DNA of 64,000 bases from contig CAYSPT010000002.1 in assembly GCA_964432985.1 (NCBI GenBank), positions 62,001-126,000 on the forward strand, in the 5' to 3' direction. Positions 34,091 through 42,387 of this stretch are shown one piece after another (positions within the stretch are counted from its first letter, which is position 1; the number at the start of each line of letters is the position of its first letter). Source of the DNA: CAYSPT01 sp964432985. GTDB lineage: Bacteria; Muiribacteriota; CAYSPT01. Under the pieces are notes generated by a model, which worked only from the letters and a program-made list of their open reading frames with translations, did no database searches and was not told the DNA's origin. Made by a program: the position numbers and the translations under genes.

Positions 34091-35944
34091 TCAGTGATAC
34101 GGGCCTATCCGTATCTCCCCCCGGTCGTAGATCAGGGTGGCAAATTTGATTTCTTCTGTCATACGTTTTGTGGCGGTTCTTATGTGTACGACAACGCCGG
34201 GGAACAGGATTTTCGAGACCTTGATGACGCCTTCTTTGCTGATAGCCGCCTGCTGCTCAAGATCCTCCCGGCGTTTGTTGAGGTTCTCGATCAACTCCAT
34301 GAGCTGTTTACGCATGGAGAGCCACTTTTGCAGAAGCTGCATCTTTTCAGCCGGAAGTTTGCCCACCTGCTTCTTCTTCACCATGAGATTGATCGACTGT
34401 TCCAACTCGGTCAGCGATTTCTCGTACTTGGTCAGCTCTTCGTCAGTCGAATAGTACTCCTCGATAACCCTGGGATCAACACCCACCTGGACCTCTGTCT
34501 TGATATCCACATAAGAACCGATGGTTTTCGATTCGATAAGCTTGCCGGCCATAACCTTTCCGCCGACAATGACGGCTTTCTTCCCGGTCACCCGGACCTC
34601 TTCACCGGCCATTATCTGGGAATGTATGATAGCCTTTTCGATAATGACATTCCTTTTAGCGTCCAGGGTGGCGTTTTCCACGAACTTGGCCATGATGTCC
34701 TCGTTTGCCTTGACAGAGCCTCTATCCTTGCCGATCACCCCGCCTTTGACGGCGATGGTGCCCCCGGCCTCGAGAGCTGCCGACTGGACATTCCCCCCGA
34801 TAAAGATCGATCCCTTGGCTTTGACCTTGAAATCATCGAGAACATTGCCCGAGATATGAACGTCCCCGATAAAATCGATGTTTCCCACCGAGTAGTCCAC
34901 ATCTCCCTTGACATCGAACACGGGGACGACTCTGGGGACCTTGCCGGTAAACACGACGTGCCCGTCAATGGTAGCGGTCATGAGCAGACCGTCTTCGGAC
35001 ACCTTCGTGTTCTGTCCCCCCGCTAAAACAATGTCCTTTCCCGGAATGGGAGGTATGATGGATCCGGTAACCGTCCGACCTTCCTTACCCTCGGTAGCAG
35101 GTATCTTCTCCGCCAGTGGCTCACCCTTGGTCACGTTCTGGACGATATCGAGACGGCGGTGATCGACAGATCCGTCTTCTTCCTCGGTAGGTTTTTTCTT
35201 GTCGTGATCGGGGATGAACCGGTATTTGACGTGGGCATCCTCCCCTTTGACCGGGGCAATACCCTTAGCGGCGGTGAACCGCTCGTTGGCGATGCTGGCT
35301 TCGATATTGGTATTAAGTGATTCCTCGTCGATGCCCACCACCACACCGGCGTCCTGCAATGTCCGCTTAATTTTATCAAAGTCGGGCATCCGCCCGCCCT
35401 TGGGAGCAACCAGAGTGACATAGGCGAGCATTTTATCGGCACTTACGTCCACTATAACCTGGGCTTCCTTGTACAGTACAGGATCATAATCGGCCACCTT
35501 GACCGGCACTCCATGAGCGAGATTACAGGCTCGTTCCACTTCCGTCCAATTGACGTTGGCAATTCCCCTGCTTTCGATGTACTGGGATGCCCGCTCCACG
35601 GTCAACTTCTTGCCCGAACCAACGGGAGGATGAACGGTGAAAAACACACCGTCCTCGTTGATTTCCATCTCGCAGTAGCTATCTGTGCCCAGACCGTGGT
35701 CGGCCATGTCATGCCCGGCATCTTCCATCTCCGCCATGAGCTCGTCAAAGTTTGTCGACGCTTTGCTGGCATCAAGAAAAACCCTCACCTCGAAGGGACG
35801 GCCTTTGGCTCCGAAAAGACCTTTCCGTCCGTGAACCATAACCTCATGCTCCACATTGGATACCTCGACACCAAGTCTCCGAGCACCTCGCTGAATCGCC
35901 TGTTGAAGGGTTTCTCCCTGAATGATAATTTCTTTTTTAGCCAC
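34091..35944 (-). CDS. fapA: FapA-family (DUF342) protein
   Basis: Large polymerising protein of the FapA type. The N-terminal Jag-N-like segment (about 1-60, KEIIIQGETLQQAIQRGARRLG ... GRKGLFGAKG) is followed by a beta-helical DUF342 core (about 190-500, rich in Gly, Val and hydrophobic repeats such as DVHISGNV and GSIFIGGNV) and a C-terminal coiled coil (about 500-585). Known members are linked to flagellar assembly or cell-envelope patterning. It sits directly after fliA. No flagellar structural genes are in the window, so a flagellar role here is inference. Confidence 0.85.
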   Translation of the reverse strand: MAKKEIIIQGETLQQAIQRGARRLGVEVSNVEHEVMVHGRKGLFGAKGRPFEVRVFLDASKASTNFDELMAEMEDAGHDMADHGLGTDSYCEMEINEDGVFFTVHPPVGSGKKLTVERASQYIESRGIANVNWTEVERACNLAHGVPVKVADYDPVLYKEAQVIVDVSADKMLAYVTLVAPKGGRMPDFDKIKRTLQDAGVVVGIDEESLNTNIEASIANERFTAAKGIAPVKGEDAHVKYRFIPDHDKKKPTEEEDGSVDHRRLDIVQNVTKGEPLAEKIPATEGKEGRTVTGSIIPPIPGKDIVLAGGQNTKVSEDGLLMTATIDGHVVFTGKVPRVVPVFDVKGDVDYSVGNIDFIGDVHISGNVLDDFKVKAKGSIFIGGNVQSAALEAGGTIAVKGGVIGKDRGSVKANEDIMAKFVENATLDAKRNVIIEKAIIHSQIMAGEEVRVTGKKAVIVGGKVMAGKLIESKTIGSYVDIKTEVQVGVDPRVIEEYYSTDEELTKYEKSLTELEQSINLMVKKKQVGKLPAEKMQLLQKWLSMRKQLMELIENLNKRREDLEQQAAISKEGVIKVSKILFPGVVVHIRTATKRMTEEIKFATLIYDRGEIRIGPYH

Positions 35945-36010
35945 CTGGGTTTTGTCCTCCCCCGTTGTGTAAGCAAATATGAATTCGAACGGTTACTCGA
36001 CCAGCAGCTG

Positions 36011-36793
36011 CTATTCCACCAGCACCCGTTTCATGCGGCTGAGCCGTCCGCGAAGCCGCAGTACGGCTTTGGTGTGCAGCTGAGAAACGCGTGAATCAGA
36101 CACGCCGAGTACCTTGCCAATCTCCTTCAGTGTCAACTCTTCATAGTAGTAAAGAGTAATGACCAGTTTCTCCCGCTCGGAAAGTCTGTCGATGGCTTGC
36201 GCCAGAATCTGTTTTACCTCTTCTTCTTCGACTTTGATTTCCGGATTCTCGACTTCCGTGTTCTCGATAAAGTCCATCCTGCTGGTAGCATTTTCACTTT
36301 CGTAACAGACTTCATCCAGAGAAAGAAGAAGAGCGCCCCGGGTTTCGTTATAGAGTTTGTGCAACTCCTCCATCTCGATTCCCATGGCCGCCGCGATCTC
36401 GTCATCCGAGGCCGCCCGGCCGAGCTTGTTTTCCAATTCATTGTAAATACGCTCAAGCTGACGGGCCTTTTGCCGAACCGAACGAGGGGTCCAGTCCAAT
36501 AACCTCAACTCGTCAAAAATTGCACCCCTGATTCGTGTCTGAGCGTAGGTTTTAAATTTAACGTTACGGGAGGGATCATATTTTTCGATTGCGTCAATAA
36601 GACCAAAGATCCCATATCCTACCAGGTCTTCAAAATCTACATTAGAAGGAAGATTAACGGCTATACGTCCCGCCACATACTTCACAAAGGAAGCGTACTT
36701 CAAAATGAGATTGTCCCTCATCTTGGGGTCGCCGGTTGTTTTGTACTGGCGCCAGAGATCTTCATCGGTTTCAAGCAAGGCATGAACCCCCAT
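36011..36793 (-). CDS. fliA: RNA polymerase sigma factor, FliA/WhiG (sigma-28) type
   Basis: Group 3 sigma factor. Region 2 (DFEDLVGYGIFGLIDAIEKYD and FKTYAQTRIRGAIFDELR), region 3 (LGRAASDDEIAAAMGIEM) and region 4 (LSEREKLVITLYYYEELTLKEIG with VSDSRVSQLHTKAV) are complete. Length 260 from ATG 36793; GTG 36820 would add nine residues, and neither start has a clear ribosome site. It is followed by fapA and an acidic protein. It is expected to drive motility-type promoters (TAAA-N15-GCCGATAA type); no such promoter was noticed in the window. Confidence 0.9.
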   Translation of the reverse strand: MGVHALLETDEDLWRQYKTTGDPKMRDNLILKYASFVKYVAGRIAVNLPSNVDFEDLVGYGIFGLIDAIEKYDPSRNVKFKTYAQTRIRGAIFDELRLLDWTPRSVRQKARQLERIYNELENKLGRAASDDEIAAAMGIEMEELHKLYNETRGALLLSLDEVCYESENATSRMDFIENTEVENPEIKVEEEEVKQILAQAIDRLSEREKLVITLYYYEELTLKEIGKVLGVSDSRVSQLHTKAVLRLRGRLSRMKRVLVE

Positions 36794-36846
36794 GACAAAA
36801 GTATTATTCTGAAGGCACACCTACAGAACGGTTATGCGCATTGCAC

Positions 36847-36875
36847 AGTATAAAACAATGTAGTTCAAAAAGCAA
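36847..36875 (-). promoter_or_regulatory. possible promoter upstream of fliA
   Basis: On the minus strand: TTGCTT (36870-36875), 17-base spacer, TATACT (36847-36852). The -10 is good, the -35 weak (three of six). Confidence 0.45.
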
Positions 36876-36894
36876 CAGTTTATGGAGGAAAACA

Positions 36895-36910
36895 GTGTAG
36901 AAAGTGAGGG
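36895..36910 (+). repeat. family 1 repeat fragment (16 bp)
   Basis: GTGTAGAAAGTGAGGG is identical to the corresponding segment of copy D. It is too short to be more than suggestive on its own. Confidence 0.4.
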
Positions 36911-36958
36911 TTGACCGCCCCTGTCATCTTCTTTGCCGGAAGTAGTTTAAATTTCTCA

Positions 36959-36988
36959 AACCTTCCAGGTTACTAGACCTGGAAGGTT
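36959..36988 (-). terminator. hairpin terminator after pth
   Basis: AACCTTCCAGGT and ACCTGGAAGGTT form a perfect 12-bp stem with a six-base loop immediately after the pth stop; on the minus strand it is followed by TTTGAGAAATTT, a weak U-tract. It ends the spoVG-pth transcription unit. Confidence 0.75.
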
Positions 36989-37006
36989 GCTAGACCTGAA
37001 AGTCTA
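36973..37006 (-). repeat. 17-bp tandem duplication at the pth stop codon
   Basis: CTAGACCTGGAAGGTTG (36973-36989) is followed directly by CTAGACCTGAAAGTCTA (36990-37006), twelve matches with the first nine bases identical. The second unit encodes the last residues and the stop of pth, so the gene end was copied once. Confidence 0.75.
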
Positions 37007-37580
37007 CCCCGTTATACCTGTTCATGGCGGCTTGAACTCCCCGGCGGACCATGAGCGACAGGGACTGTGCAGCCTGGGTTACCACGTGGGCTGCCTGCTC
37101 TTTTTCTTCGTTTGAAAAAGTATCGAGTACGTACCCGACAACTTCTTGTCCCGGTGGCCGGCCTATACCGATCCTGACCCTGGTAAAATCAGTTGATCCG
37201 AGTGCCTCTATTATCGAATCGATCCCCTTGTGCCCACCAGAACTGCCTTTTTTTCTGATGACTATTCGTCCGAGAGGGAAATCAAGATCGTCGTGGACTA
37301 TAATGAGATTGTAAGGCAAATTGACCATAAAGGGCTTAAGAAGACGAGACTTGAAGATTTCCCCGGATAAGTTCATGAATGTCAATGGTTTGACAATGGT
37401 CACATCAATGTCTTTTATCTTCCCCCCAGTAACTTCGCAGTGATTCCGCTGACTATACGAGGGCAAACGCTCCTTTTTTCGAAAAGCATCCACAACAAGA
37501 AAGCCCATGTTGTGCCGCGTATCATGATAGCGAGGGCCAGGATTCCCAAGCCCGACAATAATCCACTGCACGCTGATCAC
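36990..37580 (-). CDS. pth: peptidyl-tRNA hydrolase
   Basis: Recycles peptidyl-tRNA released from ribosomes. The signature IIVGLGNPGPRYHDTRHNMG (catalytic His about 22), VKPLTFMNLSG and VHDDLDFPLG, GSSGGHKGIDSI are complete; length 196. It starts with GTG 37580, overlapping the TPR-lipoprotein stop (GTGA). In many bacteria pth follows prs and rplY; here a TPR lipoprotein stands in the place of rplY (ribosomal protein L25/Ctc). Confidence 0.96.
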   Translation of the reverse strand: MISVQWIIVGLGNPGPRYHDTRHNMGFLVVDAFRKKERLPSYSQRNHCEVTGGKIKDIDVTIVKPLTFMNLSGEIFKSRLLKPFMVNLPYNLIIVHDDLDFPLGRIVIRKKGSSGGHKGIDSIIEALGSTDFTRVRIGIGRPPGQEVVGYVLDTFSNEEKEQAAHVVTQAAQSLSLMVRRGVQAAMNRYNGVDFQV

Positions 37581-40186
37581 CGCTCCTCAAAAGGAGGAAG
37601 GGGACTGGTTTCGCCTGTCATCACTCCGCTTTCACGAGTATCCAGGAGTATTTCCATCTCGGACAATTTCTGCCGCACCTGTTCAACTACGTGACTGGCA
37701 GGATTAACATCGATAAACCGTGAAAGAACATTCACTGCCCTGGCGGCATCCCCCGATGCTTCATACAATTCCACCAGACGGAACAACGACACGCTGTTAC
37801 GGGGATTGAGAATAACGGCCGTTTCCAAATAAGGACGGGCTTCTTCTCTGTTGCCCATCTCCCAGAGAATATCCGACAGCCGTTCACAGGCGGAGAGATG
37901 TTTCGGCTCCAGGAAAAGGACTTTTCTGAAGGCTTCAACCGCCTCATCGATGCGCTCCAGGGTCAAATAGAAGTTCCCAATGTTGAGAAAGATAGCCGCA
38001 TTCTCCGGATCCATCTCTGCCGCCCGGGTCAGCGTTTCTTCAGCTTCTTCGTTCAAGCCCTGCTCTACAAACTTCAAGCCGAGATCAAGGATATTTTTCA
38101 CCACGTCGGCCTCCTGGGGTCCGGACGCGGCACCCGATTCCATGAGCTCTCTTAACATGGCGCCGGCCATTGATCCCAATGTTCCATATGGATCCCGCTC
38201 CTGAACCTCGGTATACATTCTGACAGCCATATCCTTACGGCCAGAGAACTCGTACACTCTTCCAAGATTAATAAATCCTTGGAGATCAAGGCTTCTTTCA
38301 GTGTATGCCTTCTCCAGAAACTCCAGGGCCTGGTCCAGTATGCCCAGATTGAGGAACGCACCACCGGCACCGGACAGCGCCGTCATGTTGGCTGGTTCGT
38401 GCTTCAACGCGCGGTAGAAGCAAGCGGCAGCGCCCACGTCTTCTCCTTGTGACAGATATATCCTCCCGCAGGCTACCAGGGCCTGCACATGATCAGGATC
38501 GAGTGACAGCACTTCTTCGAAGGTAGAAAGAGCTTCTTCCATACGCCCGCTCTTTTGGCAAATATACCCATAGTTGAACAAGGATCGAGCATCAGAAAAG
38601 CCGGCGGTGGCACCGCTACCCTCTTCAACCAGCATACGCCTGGCTACCCTTGCATACCGGCTGTCGGGTCCAAGCTTAATTACACTTTCCCACTCTTTCC
38701 TCGCTTCTGCAGTCATCCCTTTCTGCCGGTAAGCAAGGGAAAGAGAGTAATGGTAAAGCACATTATTGGGATCTATTGATAGAGCTTTTCCCAGGTTGAC
38801 AATAGCTTCATCATATTTCTTCCTTTTTGTCATGACCAGAGCAATATCGTAATATACGTTAGCATATCCGGGATCAAGCTCTTTTACCCGTTCCCAGTAG
38901 AGCAATGCCTGGTCAAACTGCTTGCACCTGGCATACACAATGCCTATGTTTTCCAATGCCCGCTTGTTTCTCATATCCCGGGCCAGAACCTCTTCCAGGA
39001 AGCGGATGGACTCCGGATATTTGCCCTGTTCGGCACACATCTGGGCCAGCTTGAAGTTGGCTTCCATGGTATCTTTCGACAACCGTCTGGCCTGCATATA
39101 ACTTTCATAAGCCATTTCTCCCTGGGAGGTGGCTGCGTAGATGTCGCCCAAAAGCAAATGCGCTCCCACCAGGGCCGGGGATTCCGACAGTATCTCCTCG
39201 AGAATATCGGCCGCTTCAGCAGGTGTGCCGGTTTTGAATCTGGCCTCTGCCAATGCCAGACGCTCTTCAAGGGTCAACTGCATGTCAAGCGATTGCACTT
39301 TATCAAACAGCAGAGCGGCTTTGTCCCAGTTTTCCTGCTCGACCATGACCACGGCCTGCTTGAGATACATGCGGCCCCGAACGCTGCCGCTGGAGTCAAG
39401 GCGGGCTTTTAGGGGACGATTGTCCGGGTCGAGAAGCAAAGCACGTTTCCATTGAGTCTCGGCGTTGTCCAGATTGCCTCTGGTGAATTCCAGCTTCCCA
39501 ATCAATTCATATATTTCAGAATCATCGGGAGCAACCCTCCTGGCCCGCTCTAGATAGTTAATAGCCAGATCATTTTTGCCCTGGTCCAGAGCGATTGTGG
39601 CGCTGTCCTTGAGCGCTTTGACATGGTTTGGAACAATCTTCAGGCACTTCTGATACGATTCACTGGCTGCCTGTATCTTACCTTCCTCAGCCAAACGGGC
39701 ACCACGAGCATAATAAATATCAGCCATTCCGACGTAGACATCATTATTGAGAGGATCGATGCTCGAGGCGCGCTCGTAATGCCTGAGGGCAGAGGCATCT
39801 TCATCCACCTGGGCTAAAAGCGCTGCTTTTTCAACATGAGCCTGGGCCAGGTTGTTGCGGGCTTCAGAATAATAAGGATCGATTGAAAAAGCTTTTTTAA
39901 ACGCTTCGATAGCCCTGTCCAGATCGCCGACTGCCTGATATTCAAGGCCTATCTCATTGAACCTTTTTGCTTCCTGGGTCTGTTCCGCAGCCACCGGAGC
40001 ACTCCTCACGGGCAATTCCTGGTACTCGGGATACGTATCCGGAATCCGTTGGGTCGGTTTAACCGGCGCACGACGCCGGCCGCTGCAGCCCGTCAAGAAC
40101 TGCGCTCCCAGTAAAAAAACCATGAGCAGTATCGCTGCTATACGTTTTTGTTTTCTAACCTTCGGGTTTCTAACCTTCGGTTTCAT
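37577..40186 (-). CDS. large TPR-repeat lipoprotein (869 aa)
   Basis: N-terminal basic segment with a duplicated KVRNPKVRK (15-bp repeat), a hydrophobic stretch and the lipobox FLTGC (cysteine about residue 34). The remainder is about twenty tetratricopeptide repeats with NPxxxxAxxNLA-type pattern, in two blocks (about 90-450 and 480-850). It probably sits on the periplasmic side of a membrane as a scaffold. ATG 40186 is chosen because upstream residues do not belong to a signal sequence. It lies between prs and pth, overlapping pth by four bases, so it is translated with housekeeping genes. Confidence 0.87.
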   Translation of the reverse strand: MKPKVRNPKVRKQKRIAAILLMVFLLGAQFLTGCSGRRRAPVKPTQRIPDTYPEYQELPVRSAPVAAEQTQEAKRFNEIGLEYQAVGDLDRAIEAFKKAFSIDPYYSEARNNLAQAHVEKAALLAQVDEDASALRHYERASSIDPLNNDVYVGMADIYYARGARLAEEGKIQAASESYQKCLKIVPNHVKALKDSATIALDQGKNDLAINYLERARRVAPDDSEIYELIGKLEFTRGNLDNAETQWKRALLLDPDNRPLKARLDSSGSVRGRMYLKQAVVMVEQENWDKAALLFDKVQSLDMQLTLEERLALAEARFKTGTPAEAADILEEILSESPALVGAHLLLGDIYAATSQGEMAYESYMQARRLSKDTMEANFKLAQMCAEQGKYPESIRFLEEVLARDMRNKRALENIGIVYARCKQFDQALLYWERVKELDPGYANVYYDIALVMTKRKKYDEAIVNLGKALSIDPNNVLYHYSLSLAYRQKGMTAEARKEWESVIKLGPDSRYARVARRMLVEEGSGATAGFSDARSLFNYGYICQKSGRMEEALSTFEEVLSLDPDHVQALVACGRIYLSQGEDVGAAACFYRALKHEPANMTALSGAGGAFLNLGILDQALEFLEKAYTERSLDLQGFINLGRVYEFSGRKDMAVRMYTEVQERDPYGTLGSMAGAMLRELMESGAASGPQEADVVKNILDLGLKFVEQGLNEEAEETLTRAAEMDPENAAIFLNIGNFYLTLERIDEAVEAFRKVLFLEPKHLSACERLSDILWEMGNREEARPYLETAVILNPRNSVSLFRLVELYEASGDAARAVNVLSRFIDVNPASHVVEQVRQKLSEMEILLDTRESGVMTGETSPLPPFEER

Positions 40187-40242
40187 CACCCTGATTATTC
40201 CCTTCGACAATAAAAGCCCAGCCCCCCGCTGCATTCCACGCG

Positions 40243-41193
40243 TTATGTGAAGAGCTCGCTGACCGACTGGTTACGATGTATCCGGCTGATAATTTCACCA
40301 AGAAGCGGCGCAACCGACAACACGACTATTCTTTCAGATTTCTCCGCTTCCGGGGCCAGAGGCATTGTATTGGTAACGATGAGCTTTTCCATGACAGAGT
40401 TTTCTATTCTTTGCAGTGCGGGTCCCGAAAGCACCGGGTGCGTAACGCATCCGAATACGCGGCGGGCACCCTTCTCTTTCAAAGCCTGTACCGCTTCAAC
40501 CATTGTTCCGGCTGTATCCACAATATCGTCGATCAATATCGCATCGCGGCCCTTGATGTCCCCCACAACGTGCATGACCTGGGCTTCGTTGGGGCGGGGC
40601 CGGCGTTTGTCGATAAAGGCCAGCGACGTGCCCAACTTCTTTGCAAAAAAGCGCGCGCGGCCAACACCGCCGGCATCGGGAGAAACAGCCACTGGGTCGG
40701 TAATCCCCAATTTAAGAAAGTATTCGGACAACAACGGGATGGCCGAGGCCATGTCCACCGGGATATCGAAGAATCCCATTATCGCCCAGGTATGCAAATC
40801 GATAGTAAGGATACGGTCGGCCCCGGCTTCCCTGAGAAGATTGGCCACCAGTTTGGCACTGATAGGTTCACGACCCTGGGTTTTCTTCTCCTGCCGGGCA
40901 TAGCCATAATAGGAAACAACTGCGGTGACCCTGCTGACCGAGGCTCTCTTCAGGGCATCAAGAATAATAAGAAGGCTGACCAGGTTGTGATTGACCGGAC
41001 GGCATGTGGGTTGAATGACGAAAACATCGGCTCCCCGTACGCTTTCATCTACCCGGACAGAGACTTCCCCATCCTGATAACAGCTCAATTCCATGTCGCC
41101 TTTCTGGATGTTGAGGTACTGACAAATCTCGTCTGCCAGGGCGGAATGCGCCCCCCCGTCAAAAACCTTCAGTCCCAGTTTAGTGGCCACCAT
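40243..41193 (-). CDS. prs: ribose-phosphate pyrophosphokinase
   Basis: Makes PRPP from ribose-5-phosphate and ATP for nucleotide, His and Trp synthesis. The ATP-binding YGYARQEKKTQGREPISAK segment, LHTWAIMGFFDIP metal region, and the PRPP loop AILIDDIVDTAGTM are typical class I Prs. Length 316. ATG 41193 follows GAGGAGG. The downstream half of the conserved spoVG-tRNA-prs-pth neighbourhood. Confidence 0.97.
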   Translation of the reverse strand: MVATKLGLKVFDGGAHSALADEICQYLNIQKGDMELSCYQDGEVSVRVDESVRGADVFVIQPTCRPVNHNLVSLLIILDALKRASVSRVTAVVSYYGYARQEKKTQGREPISAKLVANLLREAGADRILTIDLHTWAIMGFFDIPVDMASAIPLLSEYFLKLGITDPVAVSPDAGGVGRARFFAKKLGTSLAFIDKRRPRPNEAQVMHVVGDIKGRDAILIDDIVDTAGTMVEAVQALKEKGARRVFGCVTHPVLSGPALQRIENSVMEKLIVTNTMPLAPEAEKSERIVVLSVAPLLGEIISRIHRNQSVSELFT

Positions 41194-41257
41194 TTTTCCT
41201 CCTCTTCGCCCGGGAATGGAAACACCGATTTGTATAGAACAGACCTGAAAAATAAAG

Positions 41258-41329
41258 CTGGGGAGGTAGGATTCGAACCTACAAATGACGGATCCAAAGT
41301 CCGCTGTGTTGCCCTTTCACCACTCCCCA
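41258..41329 (-). tRNA. tRNA-Gln (UUG)
   Basis: Cloverleaf of 72 bases: acceptor TGGGGAG/CTCCCCA, short D stem GTG/CAC, anticodon arm GCGGA-CTTTGGA-TCCGT with anticodon TTG, T arm GTAGG-TTCGAAT-CCTAC, discriminator G. CCA is not encoded (followed by CTT). It lies between spoVG and prs on the same strand and must be processed from their shared transcript. Confidence 0.95.
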
Positions 41330-41374
41330 GAAAACCCGACTCATGAAAAAGTCCGGTGACAGTACCACGTCATG

Positions 41375-41857
41375 TCAGAAAGGTGAATACCCGTTATCAC
41401 CCTCGTCGTCTGGAGGCTGCCGGTCTCTGCCCACCGGGGTTTCGGAAAAACCGTCCATGGAAGATGATCCGCCATCCAATCGCGGCTTTTCCTCTCCACC
41501 ATCACGAGGATAGCGAGGAGCATCGGAAACCGGTGACGGTTCTACTGGACTAGCTTCCCGGTCGATTTTACCGCTGTCACGGTGGTCTGAAGACAGTTCT
41601 CCCGGAAACATTTCTTTATATTTATTGAGAACCGCGTCCTGAATCATCCGGCGGCCTTCGGTTTTGATGGGATGTGCAGTGTCTCTGAACTCGCCCCCTG
41701 GAGTCTTACGGCTCGGCATGGCTACGAATACACCTTTTTCACCTTCAATGATTTTCAAGTCATGGACGACAAATATGTCGTCAAAGGTGATCGAGACAAA
41801 AGCCTTGAGTTTTCCCCCACCCGTTACCTTCCGGATTCTAACATCGGTTATCTCCAT
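41375..41857 (-). CDS. spoVG: SpoVG-family regulator
   Basis: Small nucleic-acid-binding regulator. Residues 1-85 match SpoVG: MEITDVRIRKV, LKAFVSITFDD, FVVHDLKIIEGEKGVFVAMP and RDTAHPI, including the basic residues that contact nucleic acid. An atypical Pro/Asp/Ser-rich tail (about 95-160) is added and is likely disordered. Length 160 versus about 95 in Firmicutes. Upstream is a promoter overlapped by a hairpin; downstream come tRNA-Gln, prs and pth. SpoVG is an RNA- and DNA-binding regulator in known species; targets here are unknown. Confidence 0.93.
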   Translation of the reverse strand: MEITDVRIRKVTGGGKLKAFVSITFDDIFVVHDLKIIEGEKGVFVAMPSRKTPGGEFRDTAHPIKTEGRRMIQDAVLNKYKEMFPGELSSDHRDSGKIDREASPVEPSPVSDAPRYPRDGGEEKPRLDGGSSSMDGFSETPVGRDRQPPDDEGDNGYSPF

Positions 41858-41917
41858 GACTGTACCTTCACCTCGCTAGCTGAACCTCAACCTGGGAATG
41901 CCGGCAAACAACCCCAT

Positions 41918-41950
41918 TCTATAGCACATATGCCCGCTTTATCAAGCGGG
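41918..41950 (-). promoter_or_regulatory. spoVG promoter overlapped by a hairpin
   Basis: On the minus strand: TTGATA (41940-41945), 16-base spacer, TATAGA (41918-41923). A perfect hairpin CCCGCTT/AAGCGGG with a four-base loop (41933-41950) contains the -35 box, so it could be an operator, or the terminator of the preceding STAS operon reused as promoter DNA. Confidence 0.6.
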
Positions 41951-41995
41951 TGCGCTTTCCAAGCCGGTTGGCTACAGGGGGAAACTTACCCATCA

Positions 41996-42328
41996 TCAGA
42001 AATTCGCAAGTGATTTTTCAACGTCGTCGTCAATGGCGAATTCGTCAACCAGCTTTGTCGTTTCCAGGAGGCTCATTATCTCTGTCGGTACCGCTGCCAG
42101 CCTGATGCCACCATCCTGCTTTTTTGCACGGGCATCAAAAGCGGCAATAATACCCAGCCCGGCACTGGAGATGTATCCGACGTCCCGCAGATTAAGAATG
42201 ATGTTGTTTGTTCCCTTGCTGAGCAGATCAAGAAGCAACTCCTTCAATTGATACACGGCCTGTTCCGCAATATCTCCATCAATACCTAACACCACAACTC
42301 CACTGCTGTCTTCCCGTTCGATTTTCAT
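41996..42328 (-). CDS. STAS-domain anti-sigma-factor antagonist
   Basis: SpoIIAA/RsbV-like protein of 110 residues. The phosphorylatable serine is in GYISSAGLGII (S54 or S55). Known role: when dephosphorylated it binds an RsbW-type kinase and frees a sigma factor. An RsbW-like kinase is encoded 4 kb upstream (46303-46743), and a sigma-28 factor 5 kb downstream, but no partner is physically linked. It follows panC and is preceded by AGGGGGAG. Confidence 0.9.
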   Translation of the reverse strand: MKIEREDSSGVVVLGIDGDIAEQAVYQLKELLLDLLSKGTNNIILNLRDVGYISSAGLGIIAAFDARAKKQDGGIRLAAVPTEIMSLLETTKLVDEFAIDDDVEKSLANF

Positions 42329-42339
42329 TTTTCTCCCCC

Positions 42340-42351
42340 TCTCGCGAGAGT
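42340..42351. other. 12-bp perfect palindrome before the STAS gene
   Basis: CTCTCGCGAGAG lies between the panC stop and the STAS ribosome site, 12 bases from the ATG. It could be an operator or a small hairpin in the mRNA. Confidence 0.5.
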
Positions 42352-42353
42352 GT

Positions 42354-42387
42354 ATCCTGAGGATGTTAGCATCCTCAGGATGTTACC
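42354..42387 (-). repeat. 17-bp tandem duplication at the panC stop, forming a hairpin
   Basis: ATCCTGAGGATGTTAGC (42354-42370) and ATCCTCAGGATGTTACC (42371-42387) match at 15 of 17 positions. The second contains the panC stop codon. Together they fold into CCTGAGGATG/CATCCTCAGG, a perfect 10-bp stem with a four-base loop, but no U-tract follows. Confidence 0.85.

Noticed and set aside
32590..36793. Motility operon
   Set aside because: A FliA-type sigma factor and FapA are present but no flagellar, chemotaxis or motor gene is in the window, so motility is not claimed.
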